NCBI GenBank assembly: GCA_003141555.1
Contig: PLMN01000010.1
Span: 124,001-188,000 of the forward strand
From: Candidatus Aminicenantota bacterium
Lineage (GTDB): Bacteria > Acidobacteriota > Aminicenantia > Aminicenantales > UBA4085
Direction of reading: 5' to 3'
Length of the DNA: 64,000 nt
Program-made: the position numbers and the translations under genes
The notes under the pieces: model-generated
The model's input: the letters and a program-made list of their open reading frames with translations, nothing else
Databases searched by the model: none
Told to the model about the DNA's origin: nothing
Shown here: in pieces, positions 42,951 through 51,401 of the stretch
Layout: every line of letters begins with the position of its first letter
Numbering within the stretch: position 1 is the stretch's first letter

Positions 42951-45272
42951 TCATTCATCGTGGGCTTCGAGGCGGACTTCCTGGCCGGGTTTCATGTCGA
43001 TGACGATGATCTCGTCCTTGATCCGCCGCCATTGGCCGTCGAGCGTGTAGGGGAACTCGAAGGGGTTCTGGAGGCGGATCCGGCCGCCCTTCTCCGAAAC
43101 GATCCGAACCTCGTAGACCTGGCCGTGGGACCTGATCGCGGAGATCAGGAACGCGCCTTCGGCCCGGAGCGTGGCGAACTCCACGTCCTTCCAGGCTGCG
43201 GGAACGGCGGGGAAGAGGCGGACGATCCCCGTGTGGCTCTGGAGAAGCATCTCTTGGATCCCGGCGGCGAAGGCGAAATTCCCCTCGAGGGTGAAGGGTC
43301 GGTAGGTGAACTTGGATTTGCCCGACTTTGTCTGGTCGCCGTTCGCATGGAAGCTGTTGGGCAGGCAGAAGCATTCGGCAAAGGTCCGGAGCGCCCGGGC
43401 CGCCCCGTCGCCGTCGAAGGCCCGCGCCTTGAGATTGCCGAGCCAGCTGTAAGAATAGCCGCACCAGTAATCCGGGCCGACGCGGTCGAGCGTCGCGAGC
43501 GTGGCCTTGATGATATCCCTGTCGCGGTCTCCATTCCCGGGATCGATGAGGCCCAGGGGATGGAAGGCCATGAGGTGCGAAAAATGGCGGTGCGACTCGA
43601 CGTAGGGAACCCCGGGAGCGAACATCAGGCCCGAAGCGGGGTCCACGGCGAAATCCGGCCACTCGGCCAGGATCGTCCGCCATTTTTTCGCCTCCGCGGC
43701 GAGGCCGAGCTCGTCGGCCATCCCGGCCGCGGTCTTGAACGTCCATTTGATCAGGGCAAGGTCGAAGTTGGTCGTCTCGGCGAACCAGGCCTTTGCGCCG
43801 TTGTCGAAAATCTCGGGGCTGGAGCTCAAGGGCAGGCGCCGCCGGCCGCGCGCGTCGCGGACCGAGAGCTCGTCGAGGTGGACGGCGACGTCGCGGACCC
43901 AGGGGTAGGCGCGCTCTTCGAGGAATTTCCGGTCGCGGCTGTACCGCCAGTGGAGATCGAAGTGCTGGGCCAGCCAGGCGCCGACGGTCGGCCCGAGGGA
44001 ATACTGGATCCATCCCCCCATGGGCTTGCCGTCGAGGGTCGAAACGCCGGGGACGTTGAGCCCGCTCGTGCCGAAATAGGACTTCGTATAGCTCTTGGAG
44101 GCGGGCCGCATCTCCCAGAGCCAATCAAGGAAGCCCAGGCCTTCCTCGAGATGATTGCCGGAATAGCAGGGCCAGTAGCTGAGCTGGGTGTTCAGGTCGT
44201 TATGGAAATCTCCTTTCCAGGGCGGGAGCTTGCCGTTGTCCGCCGTCCAGACGGCCTGGAGTGAGATCGGCGGGGCCCCACGCCGGGCCGCGGAGCCGAA
44301 CTTGTACTGCTCGAGATACCATTGTTTCTCGAGGACGGGATCCGGCAGCTTGATCGACGACTTGGCCCAGAAGCCGTCCCACCAGGCGGCGTGCCCGGCG
44401 TAGTCCGCGGCGAACCCGCGCCCGAGCTCGCTCCGGACCCGGGCTTCGGCCGAGGGCTCCTTCCGGTCGTCCGAGAATTTCGAGCTTACGCTCCACACGC
44501 CTTCGACCTCATCCGGCCCGACGGCCCTCCAAGCGACGGCGATGTCGTAGGCGAAGCCGCCCCAGCCCGGCTGATGGAAAACGATCATGTTTTCCGATTC
44601 GCGGAGGACACCCTTCGGGTAGCCGAGGCGGCGGAGGTCCTGACCGGCGACGGAATCGCCTTCGGCGCCCGCTCCCGCCCCTCCGTAAGGCGGCGCCGTG
44701 ATCGACGGCCGGAGATGTTCGATTCGGCCCTTGAACCGGAACCAGCCCTGGGGCTTTGCGGCGTGGACATAGGTCGTGAGCGTCGTGCCGTCCGGCCAGG
44801 CCGCGGTGCAGACGGCGTCGCGCACGAACAGCTGGACGCCGGCCGCCGGTCCGAGCCTGGCCAGATCGAATTCGAGCGCGCCGGCCGGGATCTTCGACGG
44901 CGCGGGCTCGATTTCGTAAGGCTTGTCGAAAAGCTCCTGGACCGGCTTGTAATCATCCTTCCGCCATTGCGCCTCGACCCAGGCGAATGTCCACTGGGGG
45001 CCTTTCATGTTCGCCATCGGGCGGAGGTCCCAGAGGTCGGCCCGATCGAGCGATATCCGCAGCTTGCCGTCTTTCGCCCAGACCAGCGCCCCAACCATGC
45101 CGTTCCCGAGCGGGACGGCTTCGTCCCAGCTCGAGGCCAGGCTCTTGAAGACGAGGTCGTGAGCCGAGGGACGGAGGACGATGTCGGCCGGGGCCGCGGA
45201 GAGAAGCGTGGTCCCAAACGCGGCGAGTCCGCAGGCAAAGGCGGAGAGGATTAGAGCCTTGCGCTTATTCAT
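42951..45272 (-). CDS. GH95-like glycoside hydrolase, exported
   Basis: 773 residues with a signal peptide (~1-27). SSWDEAVPLGNGMVGALVWA is the family's N-terminal motif. The (alpha/alpha)6 barrel includes ISLQAVWTADNGKLPPWKGD, FHNDLNTQLSYWPCYSGNHL and WGEM-like regions. The N-x-N-x-Q-x-x-YWP motif is characteristic of GH95 alpha-L-fucosidases/galactosidases. The C-terminal beta-sheet domain ends at the terminal palindromic element. Polysaccharide or glycan degradation in the periplasm or on the surface is likely; the true sugar is not decided. Confidence 0.85.
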   Translation of the reverse strand: MNKRKALILSAFACGLAAFGTTLLSAAPADIVLRPSAHDLVFKSLASSWDEAVPLGNGMVGALVWAKDGKLRISLDRADLWDLRPMANMKGPQWTFAWVEAQWRKDDYKPVQELFDKPYEIEPAPSKIPAGALEFDLARLGPAAGVQLFVRDAVCTAAWPDGTTLTTYVHAAKPQGWFRFKGRIEHLRPSITAPPYGGAGAGAEGDSVAGQDLRRLGYPKGVLRESENMIVFHQPGWGGFAYDIAVAWRAVGPDEVEGVWSVSSKFSDDRKEPSAEARVRSELGRGFAADYAGHAAWWDGFWAKSSIKLPDPVLEKQWYLEQYKFGSAARRGAPPISLQAVWTADNGKLPPWKGDFHNDLNTQLSYWPCYSGNHLEEGLGFLDWLWEMRPASKSYTKSYFGTSGLNVPGVSTLDGKPMGGWIQYSLGPTVGAWLAQHFDLHWRYSRDRKFLEERAYPWVRDVAVHLDELSVRDARGRRRLPLSSSPEIFDNGAKAWFAETTNFDLALIKWTFKTAAGMADELGLAAEAKKWRTILAEWPDFAVDPASGLMFAPGVPYVESHRHFSHLMAFHPLGLIDPGNGDRDRDIIKATLATLDRVGPDYWCGYSYSWLGNLKARAFDGDGAARALRTFAECFCLPNSFHANGDQTKSGKSKFTYRPFTLEGNFAFAAGIQEMLLQSHTGIVRLFPAVPAAWKDVEFATLRAEGAFLISAIRSHGQVYEVRIVSEKGGRIRLQNPFEFPYTLDGQWRRIKDEIIVIDMKPGQEVRLEAHDE

Positions 45273-45289
45273 GGTGATATTCCTTTTCT

Positions 45290-45317
45290 ATCATAGGGAA
45301 TCGGCTAATCGTGTCAA
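45290..45317 (-). promoter_or_regulatory. Promoter of the GH95 gene
   Basis: On the minus strand TTGACA (45317-45312), 16 bases, TATGAT (45295-45290), about 18 bases before the ATG; AAGGA provides the ribosome site. Confidence 0.6.
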
Positions 45318-45417
45318 CTTGCGCCCTCCGGGGAAGGGGAGAGGTCTCCGCGCGGCTTGGCTTTTGGGCGCGAATATGGTAAAAAAGAGTCCGTTTCGCG
45401 ACGGAAAGGATCCGGCC

Positions 45418-46077
45418 ATGAAGAGACAGTTCAAGAAACAGCTTAAAGAAGACGAATTCGTTTCGGGCATGACATGGTTCATGCATTTCATGAAAACCTG
45501 GGAAAGGGAGCTCATCATCGCCGGGGTCGCGGCCCTGGGGATCGCGGCCCTCTTTATCGGCTTCCAGTTCCTCCGCTCCCGGCAGAACGCCCGGGACAGC
45601 CGCGAGGTCGGAGAGATCATGGACCTCCGGGCCGATCTGGCCAAAACGCCGGCCAACGTCACGAAGCTCGAACAGTTCGCGGCCAAGGGCGGGAAATTCG
45701 GCCGCGTGGCGGCCCTGAACCTGGCCACATACTGGATCGAGCAGGGCCAGCTTGATAAGGGGCAGGCCGCCCTGGCGGGCATCAAGGACGCCCCCAAGGA
45801 CTTCATCTATTATCAGGCCCAGGACCTGGCCGCCCAGACCGCCGTCCTGAAGGGCGATTACGACAAGGCGCTCGCCATCCTTACGAAAATCGAGGCCGAT
45901 AATCCCAAGGAGTATCTCCAGGACGCCATCCTTTTCCACAAGGCCGAAGCGCTGGAAAAGAAGGGCAGCGCCGCCGAGGCCCTTGCCGTCTACAAGAAGC
46001 TCCAGGACGGATATGCCCAGACCTACTACGGTTACGACGCGTCGCTCAAGGTGAAGAAGCTCGAACCGGCCAAGTGA
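45418..46077 (+). CDS. TPR/YfgM-like inner-membrane protein
   Basis: 219 residues from MKRQFKKQLKEDEFVSGMTW. One membrane helix (~32-50, LIIAGVAALGIAALFIGF) is followed by periplasmic TPR-like repeats (AALNLATYWIEQGQLDKGQA, LAAQTAVLKGDYDKALAILT, LFHKAEALEKKGSAAEALAV). AAAGGA lies eight bases before the ATG. Resembles YfgM, which assists secreted proteins near the Sec translocon; the function here is inferred. Confidence 0.82.
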   Translation: MKRQFKKQLKEDEFVSGMTWFMHFMKTWERELIIAGVAALGIAALFIGFQFLRSRQNARDSREVGEIMDLRADLAKTPANVTKLEQFAAKGGKFGRVAALNLATYWIEQGQLDKGQAALAGIKDAPKDFIYYQAQDLAAQTAVLKGDYDKALAILTKIEADNPKEYLQDAILFHKAEALEKKGSAAEALAVYKKLQDGYAQTYYGYDASLKVKKLEPAK

Positions 46078-46087
46078 GGCCGTTCCC

Positions 46088-46115
46088 TTGTAAAACGGCG
46101 CGATTCGGCTATAAT
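46088..46115 (+). promoter_or_regulatory. Promoter of the ferredoxin gene
   Basis: TTGTAA, 16 bases, perfect TATAAT, then AGGAGG at 46133 ahead of the ATG at 46145. Confidence 0.65.
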
Positions 46116-46144
46116 TAGCCTTTATTCCAATAGGAGGACGTCTC

Positions 46145-46390
46145 ATGGCTTATAAGATCACCGAAGAATGCATCAACTGCGGCGCCTGCGAGCCCGAATG
46201 CCCCAACCAGGCCATCTCGGCGGGCGATACGATCTACATCATCGATGCGGCCAAGTGCAGCGAGTGCGTGGGCTCGTTCGACGAATCCCAATGCGCGGCG
46301 GTCTGCCCGGTCGACGCGTGCGTGCCGGATCCCGATCACGTGGAGACGAAGGAACAGCTTGCCGCCAAGCACAAAGCCCTCAAGGGCTGA
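46145..46390 (+). CDS. Ferredoxin with two [4Fe-4S] clusters
   Basis: 81 residues. The first motif [13 protein letters not shown] is standard CX2CX2CX3CP. The second, [20 protein letters not shown], has an eight-residue insertion between its second and third Cys, as in YfhL/Alvin-type ferredoxins. A low-potential electron carrier, well suited to serve the pyruvate:ferredoxin oxidoreductase and the radical SAM activase in this window. It is monocistronic, with its own promoter and terminator. Confidence 0.93.
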   Translation: MAYKITEECINCGACEPECPNQAISAGDTIYIIDAAKCSECVGSFDESQCAAVCPVDACVPDPDHVETKEQLAAKHKALKG

Positions 46391-46411
46391 TTTTTTTCCA
46401 CCGTCCAGGGC

Positions 46412-46442
46412 ATAGGAGTGAGCTTCTCACTCCTATTTTTTT
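46412..46442 (+). terminator. Rho-independent terminator after the ferredoxin gene
   Basis: Perfect stem ATAGGAGTGAG-CTT-CTCACTCCTAT followed by a run of T. The T-run touches the ATG of the next gene at 46443. Confidence 0.85.
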
Positions 46443-47459
46443 ATGGACCCCATGGATGACAACCGGTTCGAGTCCATCCCGCTGACGCCGCTTCCCTCGC
46501 CTCCTCCTCCCCCTCACCGGCCCCGGGCGTGGAGAGGATGGCTTTTCGCCAAATCCCGGCCCTGGCTGAACGGGCTCCTGTTCGCCCTGACCGTGGCGTC
46601 GACCTTCGCCGTCGGCCTCGGCTGGGCCGCCAGCTACGCGTACGCCGAGCTCCTCAGCCGCAATCCGGACATGGTGTTGAGCAAGGCCGAGCTCCACGCC
46701 CCCCGCGTCCTCGGCCTCGCCCTCCTCTATGCCGTGGCTCTCATGATCATCCTCGCGGGGCACGAGCTCGGCCACTACCTGACCTGCCGCCGCTACGGGA
46801 TCGAGGCGACGCTCCCGTTCTTCATCCCGGCGCCGACTCTCATCGGGACCATGGGCGCGTTCATCAGGATCAAGGCGCCGGTCACCCGCAAGCGGCAGCT
46901 GTTCGATATCGGCATCGCCGGCCCGCTCACGGGATTCGTCCTGGCCGTCCCGGCCCTTGCCGTCGGCCTGGCGCTCTCCAAGGTCGTTCCCGCCCTGCCG
47001 AGCGAGGGCACGATCGTCTTCGGCGATCCTCTCCTGCTCAAACTGCTCGTTCGATTCCTGGCGGGCCCCGTTCCGCCGGGATACGACCTCATCCTCCATC
47101 CCGTGGCGTTCGCCGGTTGGGTCGGAATGCTCGTCACGGCCCTAAATCTCTTCCCCATCGGCCAGCTCGACGGCGGGCACATTTCTTACGCCGTCTTCGG
47201 CCCGAAGTCGAATATGCTCGGCCGCATCTTCCTCGCCGCCTTCGCCGTGATGGGCGTCGTCTTCTGGGTCGGCTGGCTCCTCTGGGCCGGGATCATCCTC
47301 ATCCTCGGAACGCGCCACCCGCGCACCTGGGACGAAGACTCGCCCCTCGGCTCCACCCGCACCGCCTTGGCGGCGATGATCGCCCTGATCTTCATTCTGG
47401 CCTTTATCCCCGACCCCGTCCGGGGGTATAATCTCTTCGATATCATCAAGATGTTTTAG
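46443..47459 (+). CDS. Site-2 protease (M50 family) membrane metalloprotease
   Basis: 338 residues. Proline-rich N-terminus, then membrane helices with the zinc motif LAGHELGHYLTCRRYGI (HELGH, ~103-107). The second ligand is in LNLFPIGQLDGGHISYA (NxxPxxxLDG). The family cleaves membrane-bound regulators such as anti-sigma factors. The ATG at 46443 or at 46452 directly follows the ferredoxin terminator without a clear ribosome site. Regulated intramembrane proteolysis of the anti-sigma factor at 34283 is a possible partnership but speculative. Confidence 0.9.
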   Translation: MDPMDDNRFESIPLTPLPSPPPPPHRPRAWRGWLFAKSRPWLNGLLFALTVASTFAVGLGWAASYAYAELLSRNPDMVLSKAELHAPRVLGLALLYAVALMIILAGHELGHYLTCRRYGIEATLPFFIPAPTLIGTMGAFIRIKAPVTRKRQLFDIGIAGPLTGFVLAVPALAVGLALSKVVPALPSEGTIVFGDPLLLKLLVRFLAGPVPPGYDLILHPVAFAGWVGMLVTALNLFPIGQLDGGHISYAVFGPKSNMLGRIFLAAFAVMGVVFWVGWLLWAGIILILGTRHPRTWDEDSPLGSTRTALAAMIALIFILAFIPDPVRGYNLFDIIKMF

Positions 47460-47492
47460 GGGTTCGCGAGGCATGAAGATTTTCACACTTTC

Positions 47493-47512
47493 TGTGGAAA
47501 AGATGTGGAAAA
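47493..47512 (+). promoter_or_regulatory. Two direct TGTGGAAAA repeats
   Basis: Two copies of TGTGGAAAA 11 bases apart (reverse complement TTTTCCACA), close to DnaA-box-like words. An AT-rich tract follows at about 47587-47632 in an otherwise GC-rich region. The 210-base gap holds no gene I can support. Confidence 0.25.
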
Positions 47513-47669
47513 CAATGGTCCGGGAGGCCGAAATCGGCCAAAAAGATTGGGAATTCCGCAAATTGCACAAGATTTCGTCAACGGACGTAAATATATATAT
47601 ATCAATTACTTATGAATATACTGAAAACAAAAGACTTGCGGTCGGGAAGGCCTGAACCGGGGGTGCCAG

Positions 47670-48530
47670 ATGGAAAAATCATTTAAAGATGTCCTCGAGG
47701 CCTTCGAAAAGCTCAAGGAGAAGTTCCAGGCGGGCGAGATATCCAGTCAGCAGTTCATCGACGAGATGAAACCGCTCCGCATCAAGGACGATCAGGGGCG
47801 GTACTGGATGATCGGCGCTCAGACGGGGAAGTGGTACTACTTCAACGACAAGGAATGGGTCCAATCCGAACCGCCCTCCCCGAAAGAGGGAAAGGCCGTC
47901 TGTGCTCACTGCGGTTTTGAGAACAAACCCGAGGCCGAGCTCTGCGGCCGGTGCGGCGGGACGATGAAGGGGGCCGAGCCGACCTGCGAAAAATGCGGGG
48001 CTAAGCTTCCCAAGCCATATGTCGCCTGTCCCGAATGCGGGGCTTCGGCGATCGGCGGAGAAGTCTCCGCCCCCACCGAGCCCACCATGGTCATCGAGGG
48101 CGGCTCGGGGCGGCCCGAGCGCGCTGAGGAGAAGGCGACGGCCAAGGAACCGGTCTCGCGCGTGCTCCGCAGCGTCAAGCCCCTCTCGTTTCTCCTTTTC
48201 GGCGGCCTCCTCGGAGCGCTCGGCGGCCTCCTGTTCGGCGCGTTCGCCGGCGCCACCGGCTATTTCGACGCGCAACTCGGCTTCCTGCCCGGCGGGCTGC
48301 TCAATTTCCAGGGCTCGCTTCCCAGGGCGGGCATATTCGCCGTCATGGGCGCCGTGACCGGATTCGTTTTTGTGGGGCTGATCGGATTTTTAAAAGCGCT
48401 GATCGTGAACCTGATCTTGTCCATTATCGGCGGGGTGGAATATCAGGTCGGGCCTCGCCGGGGCCCCCGTTCGGGCAAGAGCGGGACGGAGGAGGCGGAA
48501 GGCGGAACTCCCTTCGGCCTCATGCGCTGA
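47670..48530 (+). CDS. Zinc-ribbon membrane protein
   Basis: 286 residues. The N-terminal ~75 residues are a soluble module (GRYWMIGAQTGKWYYFNDKE). Two zinc ribbons follow (CAHCGFENKPEAELCGRCGG, ~77-96, and CEKCGAKLPKPYVACPECGA, ~104-123). Two or three membrane helices (~178-260, FLLFGGLLGALGGLLFGAFA and following) close the protein. The fused ribbon-membrane layout suggests a sensor or adaptor; function unknown. No clear ribosome site beyond GGGGGTG. Confidence 0.72.
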   Translation: MEKSFKDVLEAFEKLKEKFQAGEISSQQFIDEMKPLRIKDDQGRYWMIGAQTGKWYYFNDKEWVQSEPPSPKEGKAVCAHCGFENKPEAELCGRCGGTMKGAEPTCEKCGAKLPKPYVACPECGASAIGGEVSAPTEPTMVIEGGSGRPERAEEKATAKEPVSRVLRSVKPLSFLLFGGLLGALGGLLFGAFAGATGYFDAQLGFLPGGLLNFQGSLPRAGIFAVMGAVTGFVFVGLIGFLKALIVNLILSIIGGVEYQVGPRRGPRSGKSGTEEAEGGTPFGLMR

Positions 48531-48541
48531 TCTTATCCCGC

Positions 48542-50803
48542 CTATTTTTTAAGCCTGGCCAGGGCATAGGCGATCTGGCCCACCGAAAGAGATTCATCGT
48601 TCGGGGAATATTGCACCGGCCTCAAGACTTCGAACCCCGCCTCCAGCAAGGCGCTCGTCGCCGCTTCGGTCAGCTTCTTGTTGAGAAAAACCCCGCCGCT
48701 CAGGACGACGGTCCGGATGTCGGCCGTCGTCCTGGCTTCTTCGGCCACGGCGACCGCGACGGCGGCCAGGGTTGCCAGGAATTTCGCCGCGATCCGGCCG
48801 GGGGACTTCCGCCGGGCCCGATCGGCTAATATCCCGCGGATCGCCGGAGCGAACGATATCCGGAGAGGGCTCGAGGCCCGTTCGAGGTCGAAGCCGTAAG
48901 GCTTAGCCGCGCCGGGGGCGGCCGCCGCTTCGAGGCGCATGGCCGCTTCGGCTTCGAACTCGTTTTCGAGCGGGGCCAAGCCCGTCAGCGCGGCGACGGC
49001 GTCGAACAAGCGTCCGCAACTCGTGGAGAGCGGGGAGCGCACTCCCCGGTTCAACATGTCCAGAACCCCTTGCTTTTTCGCCCGGTCGACGCCGCGCAGC
49101 GTCCCCGGCGCGCCGCCCGGATTGATGCCCGCGGCGCGGAGGTAGGCCAAGGCCATCCGCCAGGGCTGTTTCGCCGCGAGATCGCCCCCGGGAAGAGGAA
49201 CGGGTTCGAAATGGGCGAACCGCTCATAGTCGGCATAGCCGGCCAGCAGGAATTCTCCTCCCCAAGCCGTTCCATCGGCCCCGTAGCCGTAGCCGTCCCA
49301 GGAAATGCCCAGGACCCTGGCGCCGGGGGGAAGGCCGTGCTCGACCATCGCCGCCAGCACATGGGCGTGGTGGTGCTGGACCCGGAGGTGTGGAAGGCCG
49401 GACTTCTCGGCGAACCGGGTCGTGTGAAAGTCGGGGTGGAGATCCGAGACGATGCAGGCGGGGGCCGCGTCGAAAAGGCCGGTCAGGTGGCGGATCGTTT
49501 CCTCGAAATAGAGATGGTTCGGGTACTCGTCGAGGTCGCCCAGGAACTGGCTGGTGACGATATAGCCGTCCTTGTAAAGGGAAACGGTATCCTTGAGCTC
49601 GCCTCCAAGGGCCAGAATGGACCGGGGCGAGCGGAGCGCCTCCGGAACCTTCTGGGGATAAGGGACGAAGCCTCGCGCCCTCCGGGCGAAGAGCGGCGCC
49701 CCGGAGGCGATCTTGGCCACCGAGTCATCGGCCCGCACGGCGATCGGCCGGTCGTGGGTGAGGAGATCATCGCATAGCCCGCGGATGCCCTCCTCTTCTT
49801 CTTTCATGATGGGGGAGTCCTTCCGGTTGGAGCTCGTAGCGACGATAAGCCCGAGGTCCTTGAGGAGCAGGTGGTGGAGGGGCGTATACGGAAGCATGAA
49901 TCCGATCTCGTCGAGGTGGGGGGCGATGCCGGCGATGTCCTTTTTCTTCCTGAGGAGGACGATCGGCCGGCGGTCCGAAACGAGCAGCGCTTCTTCGTCG
50001 GGGGAAAGATGGGCATATCGGCGGACGATGGTCGCGTCGCGAGCCATCAAGGCCAGGGGCTTTGTTTGGCGGGCCTTGATCCGCCGGAGCCTCGCCACCG
50101 CCGCCTCATTCAGCGCGTCGCAGGACAGGTGAAAGCCGCCCAGGCCTTTCACGGCCAGGATCTTTCCCTTCCGCAGGAGCTCGACGGCCCGGGGAATCCC
50201 TCCGGCGACCGGCCGACCGGACTTCGCCTCCCGGAGCTCGATCCGGGGCCCGCAGCGCGGACAGGCGATCGGTTGGGCGTGGTAGCGGCGGTCGCCGGGG
50301 TCATGATATTCCCGGGCGCAGTCGGGACACATCGGGAAGCCGGCCATGGTCGTATTCGGCCGGTCGTAGGGCAGGGCCCGGACGATGGTGTAGCGCGGGC
50401 CGCAGTCCGTGCAGTTGGTGAAAGGATAACCGAAGCGGCGGTCGGCCGGGTTCTCGATGTCCTTCAGGCAACTTGGGCAGGTGGCGATGTCGGGAGATGT
50501 GAAGACGAAGCGCTCGCCCTTGCCCGACTTCCGGACGGTAAATTCCCTGAAGCCCTGGAAGGGCGCCGTCTTCAGGCTCTGGCGCTCGATGCGGGCCAGG
50601 GGCGGGAGCTCCTCGATGAGCCCCTTCAGGAATGCTTCGAGGGCGGCGCCCTCCTTCGTTTCGAGGTGGATGTCGACCCCGGCACCCGAGTTCCTGACCC
50701 AGCCCGCCAGGCCGAGACGGCGGGCCAGGCGATAGACGAATGGGCGGAATCCCACGCCCTGGACGACGCCGAAAACCGTCACCCGGACGGCGCGGTCCTT
50801 CAC
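48542..50803 (-). CDS. hypF: Carbamoyltransferase HypF
   Basis: 753 residues, the normal HypF size, from GTG at 50803. Order: acylphosphatase domain (~5-95, VFGVVQGVGFRPFVYRLARR), two zinc fingers (CPSCLKDIENPADRRFGYPF and CPDCAREYHDPGDRRYHAQP), YrdC-like domain (~200-390, LAVKGLGGFHLSCDA), then the Kae1-like carbamoyltransferase domain with VQHHHAHVLAAMVEHG. It makes the cyanide ligand of NiFe-hydrogenase. No other hyp or hydrogenase gene is in the window. It overlaps queH by four bases (GTGA). Confidence 0.93.
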   Translation of the reverse strand: MKDRAVRVTVFGVVQGVGFRPFVYRLARRLGLAGWVRNSGAGVDIHLETKEGAALEAFLKGLIEELPPLARIERQSLKTAPFQGFREFTVRKSGKGERFVFTSPDIATCPSCLKDIENPADRRFGYPFTNCTDCGPRYTIVRALPYDRPNTTMAGFPMCPDCAREYHDPGDRRYHAQPIACPRCGPRIELREAKSGRPVAGGIPRAVELLRKGKILAVKGLGGFHLSCDALNEAAVARLRRIKARQTKPLALMARDATIVRRYAHLSPDEEALLVSDRRPIVLLRKKKDIAGIAPHLDEIGFMLPYTPLHHLLLKDLGLIVATSSNRKDSPIMKEEEEGIRGLCDDLLTHDRPIAVRADDSVAKIASGAPLFARRARGFVPYPQKVPEALRSPRSILALGGELKDTVSLYKDGYIVTSQFLGDLDEYPNHLYFEETIRHLTGLFDAAPACIVSDLHPDFHTTRFAEKSGLPHLRVQHHHAHVLAAMVEHGLPPGARVLGISWDGYGYGADGTAWGGEFLLAGYADYERFAHFEPVPLPGGDLAAKQPWRMALAYLRAAGINPGGAPGTLRGVDRAKKQGVLDMLNRGVRSPLSTSCGRLFDAVAALTGLAPLENEFEAEAAMRLEAAAAPGAAKPYGFDLERASSPLRISFAPAIRGILADRARRKSPGRIAAKFLATLAAVAVAVAEEARTTADIRTVVLSGGVFLNKKLTEAATSALLEAGFEVLRPVQYSPNDESLSVGQIAYALARLKK

Positions 50804-51345
50804 GTCCGGCTGTCCCTCCGGCTGTAGAGGCAGCCGCAGTAGTTCTGCCGGTACAGCCCGTGGCGCCGGCTGAGCTCGACGGATTTCTGGAATCCGCCCT
50901 TCTTCTTGAAATCGGTTTCCAGGAATGACAGGCCGTGCTTCCGGGCGATCCTCGACCCGATCCTGTTGATGACGTCGGTCTTTTTCAGGGGGCTTACGCT
51001 CATGACGGTCGCGAAGGCCGGCAACCCGAGGGCGAGGGCCCGGAGGGCCGTCCGCTCGAGCCGGAGGGCGTAGCAGACGGCGCACCGCCGTCCCCGTTCA
51101 GGCTCGGACTTGAGGGGGGCGGTCATCTCGAACCAGGCCTCGGGGACATAGCGTTCCTCGATGAGCTGGAAATCCAGGATCTTTTCGACTTTGCGCGCTT
51201 CCTCGAGGCGGCGGCCGTATTCCTCGGGAGGCCAGATGTTGGGATTGTGGAAAACGCCTATTACGTCGTACTCCTGTTGGAGGACGCCGATGGCGTAGAG
51301 CGCGTCGGGTCCGCAACAGACGTGGGCCAGCATCCCGGGCTTCAT
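50800..51345 (-). CDS. queH: Epoxyqueuosine reductase QueH
   Basis: 181 residues. MLAHVCCGPDALYAIGVLQQ near the start (CC motif), CAVCYALRLERTALRALALG and YRQNYCGCLYSRRD near the end give the paired cysteines of the QueH (DUF208) family, the oxygen-independent alternative to QueG. It catalyses the final step of queuosine synthesis in tRNA. Unusual only in being coupled to hypF. Confidence 0.92.
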   Translation of the reverse strand: MKPGMLAHVCCGPDALYAIGVLQQEYDVIGVFHNPNIWPPEEYGRRLEEARKVEKILDFQLIEERYVPEAWFEMTAPLKSEPERGRRCAVCYALRLERTALRALALGLPAFATVMSVSPLKKTDVINRIGSRIARKHGLSFLETDFKKKGGFQKSVELSRRHGLYRQNYCGCLYSRRDSRT

Positions 51346-51401
51346 GGCCTTTTCATTTTATGCCGGACGCGGAAGAAGGTAAAGGAAGGCGGCGGCGGGG
51401 C

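Noticed and set aside
42608-43050. ORFs across the nested repeat element
   Set aside because: They read through palindromes, are rich in Arg/Pro, and have no ribosome site or family similarity.
47473-47655. 60-codon ORF upstream of the zinc-ribbon gene
   Set aside because: It spans the AT-rich tract and the TGTGGAAAA words, without a ribosome site or recognisable pattern.
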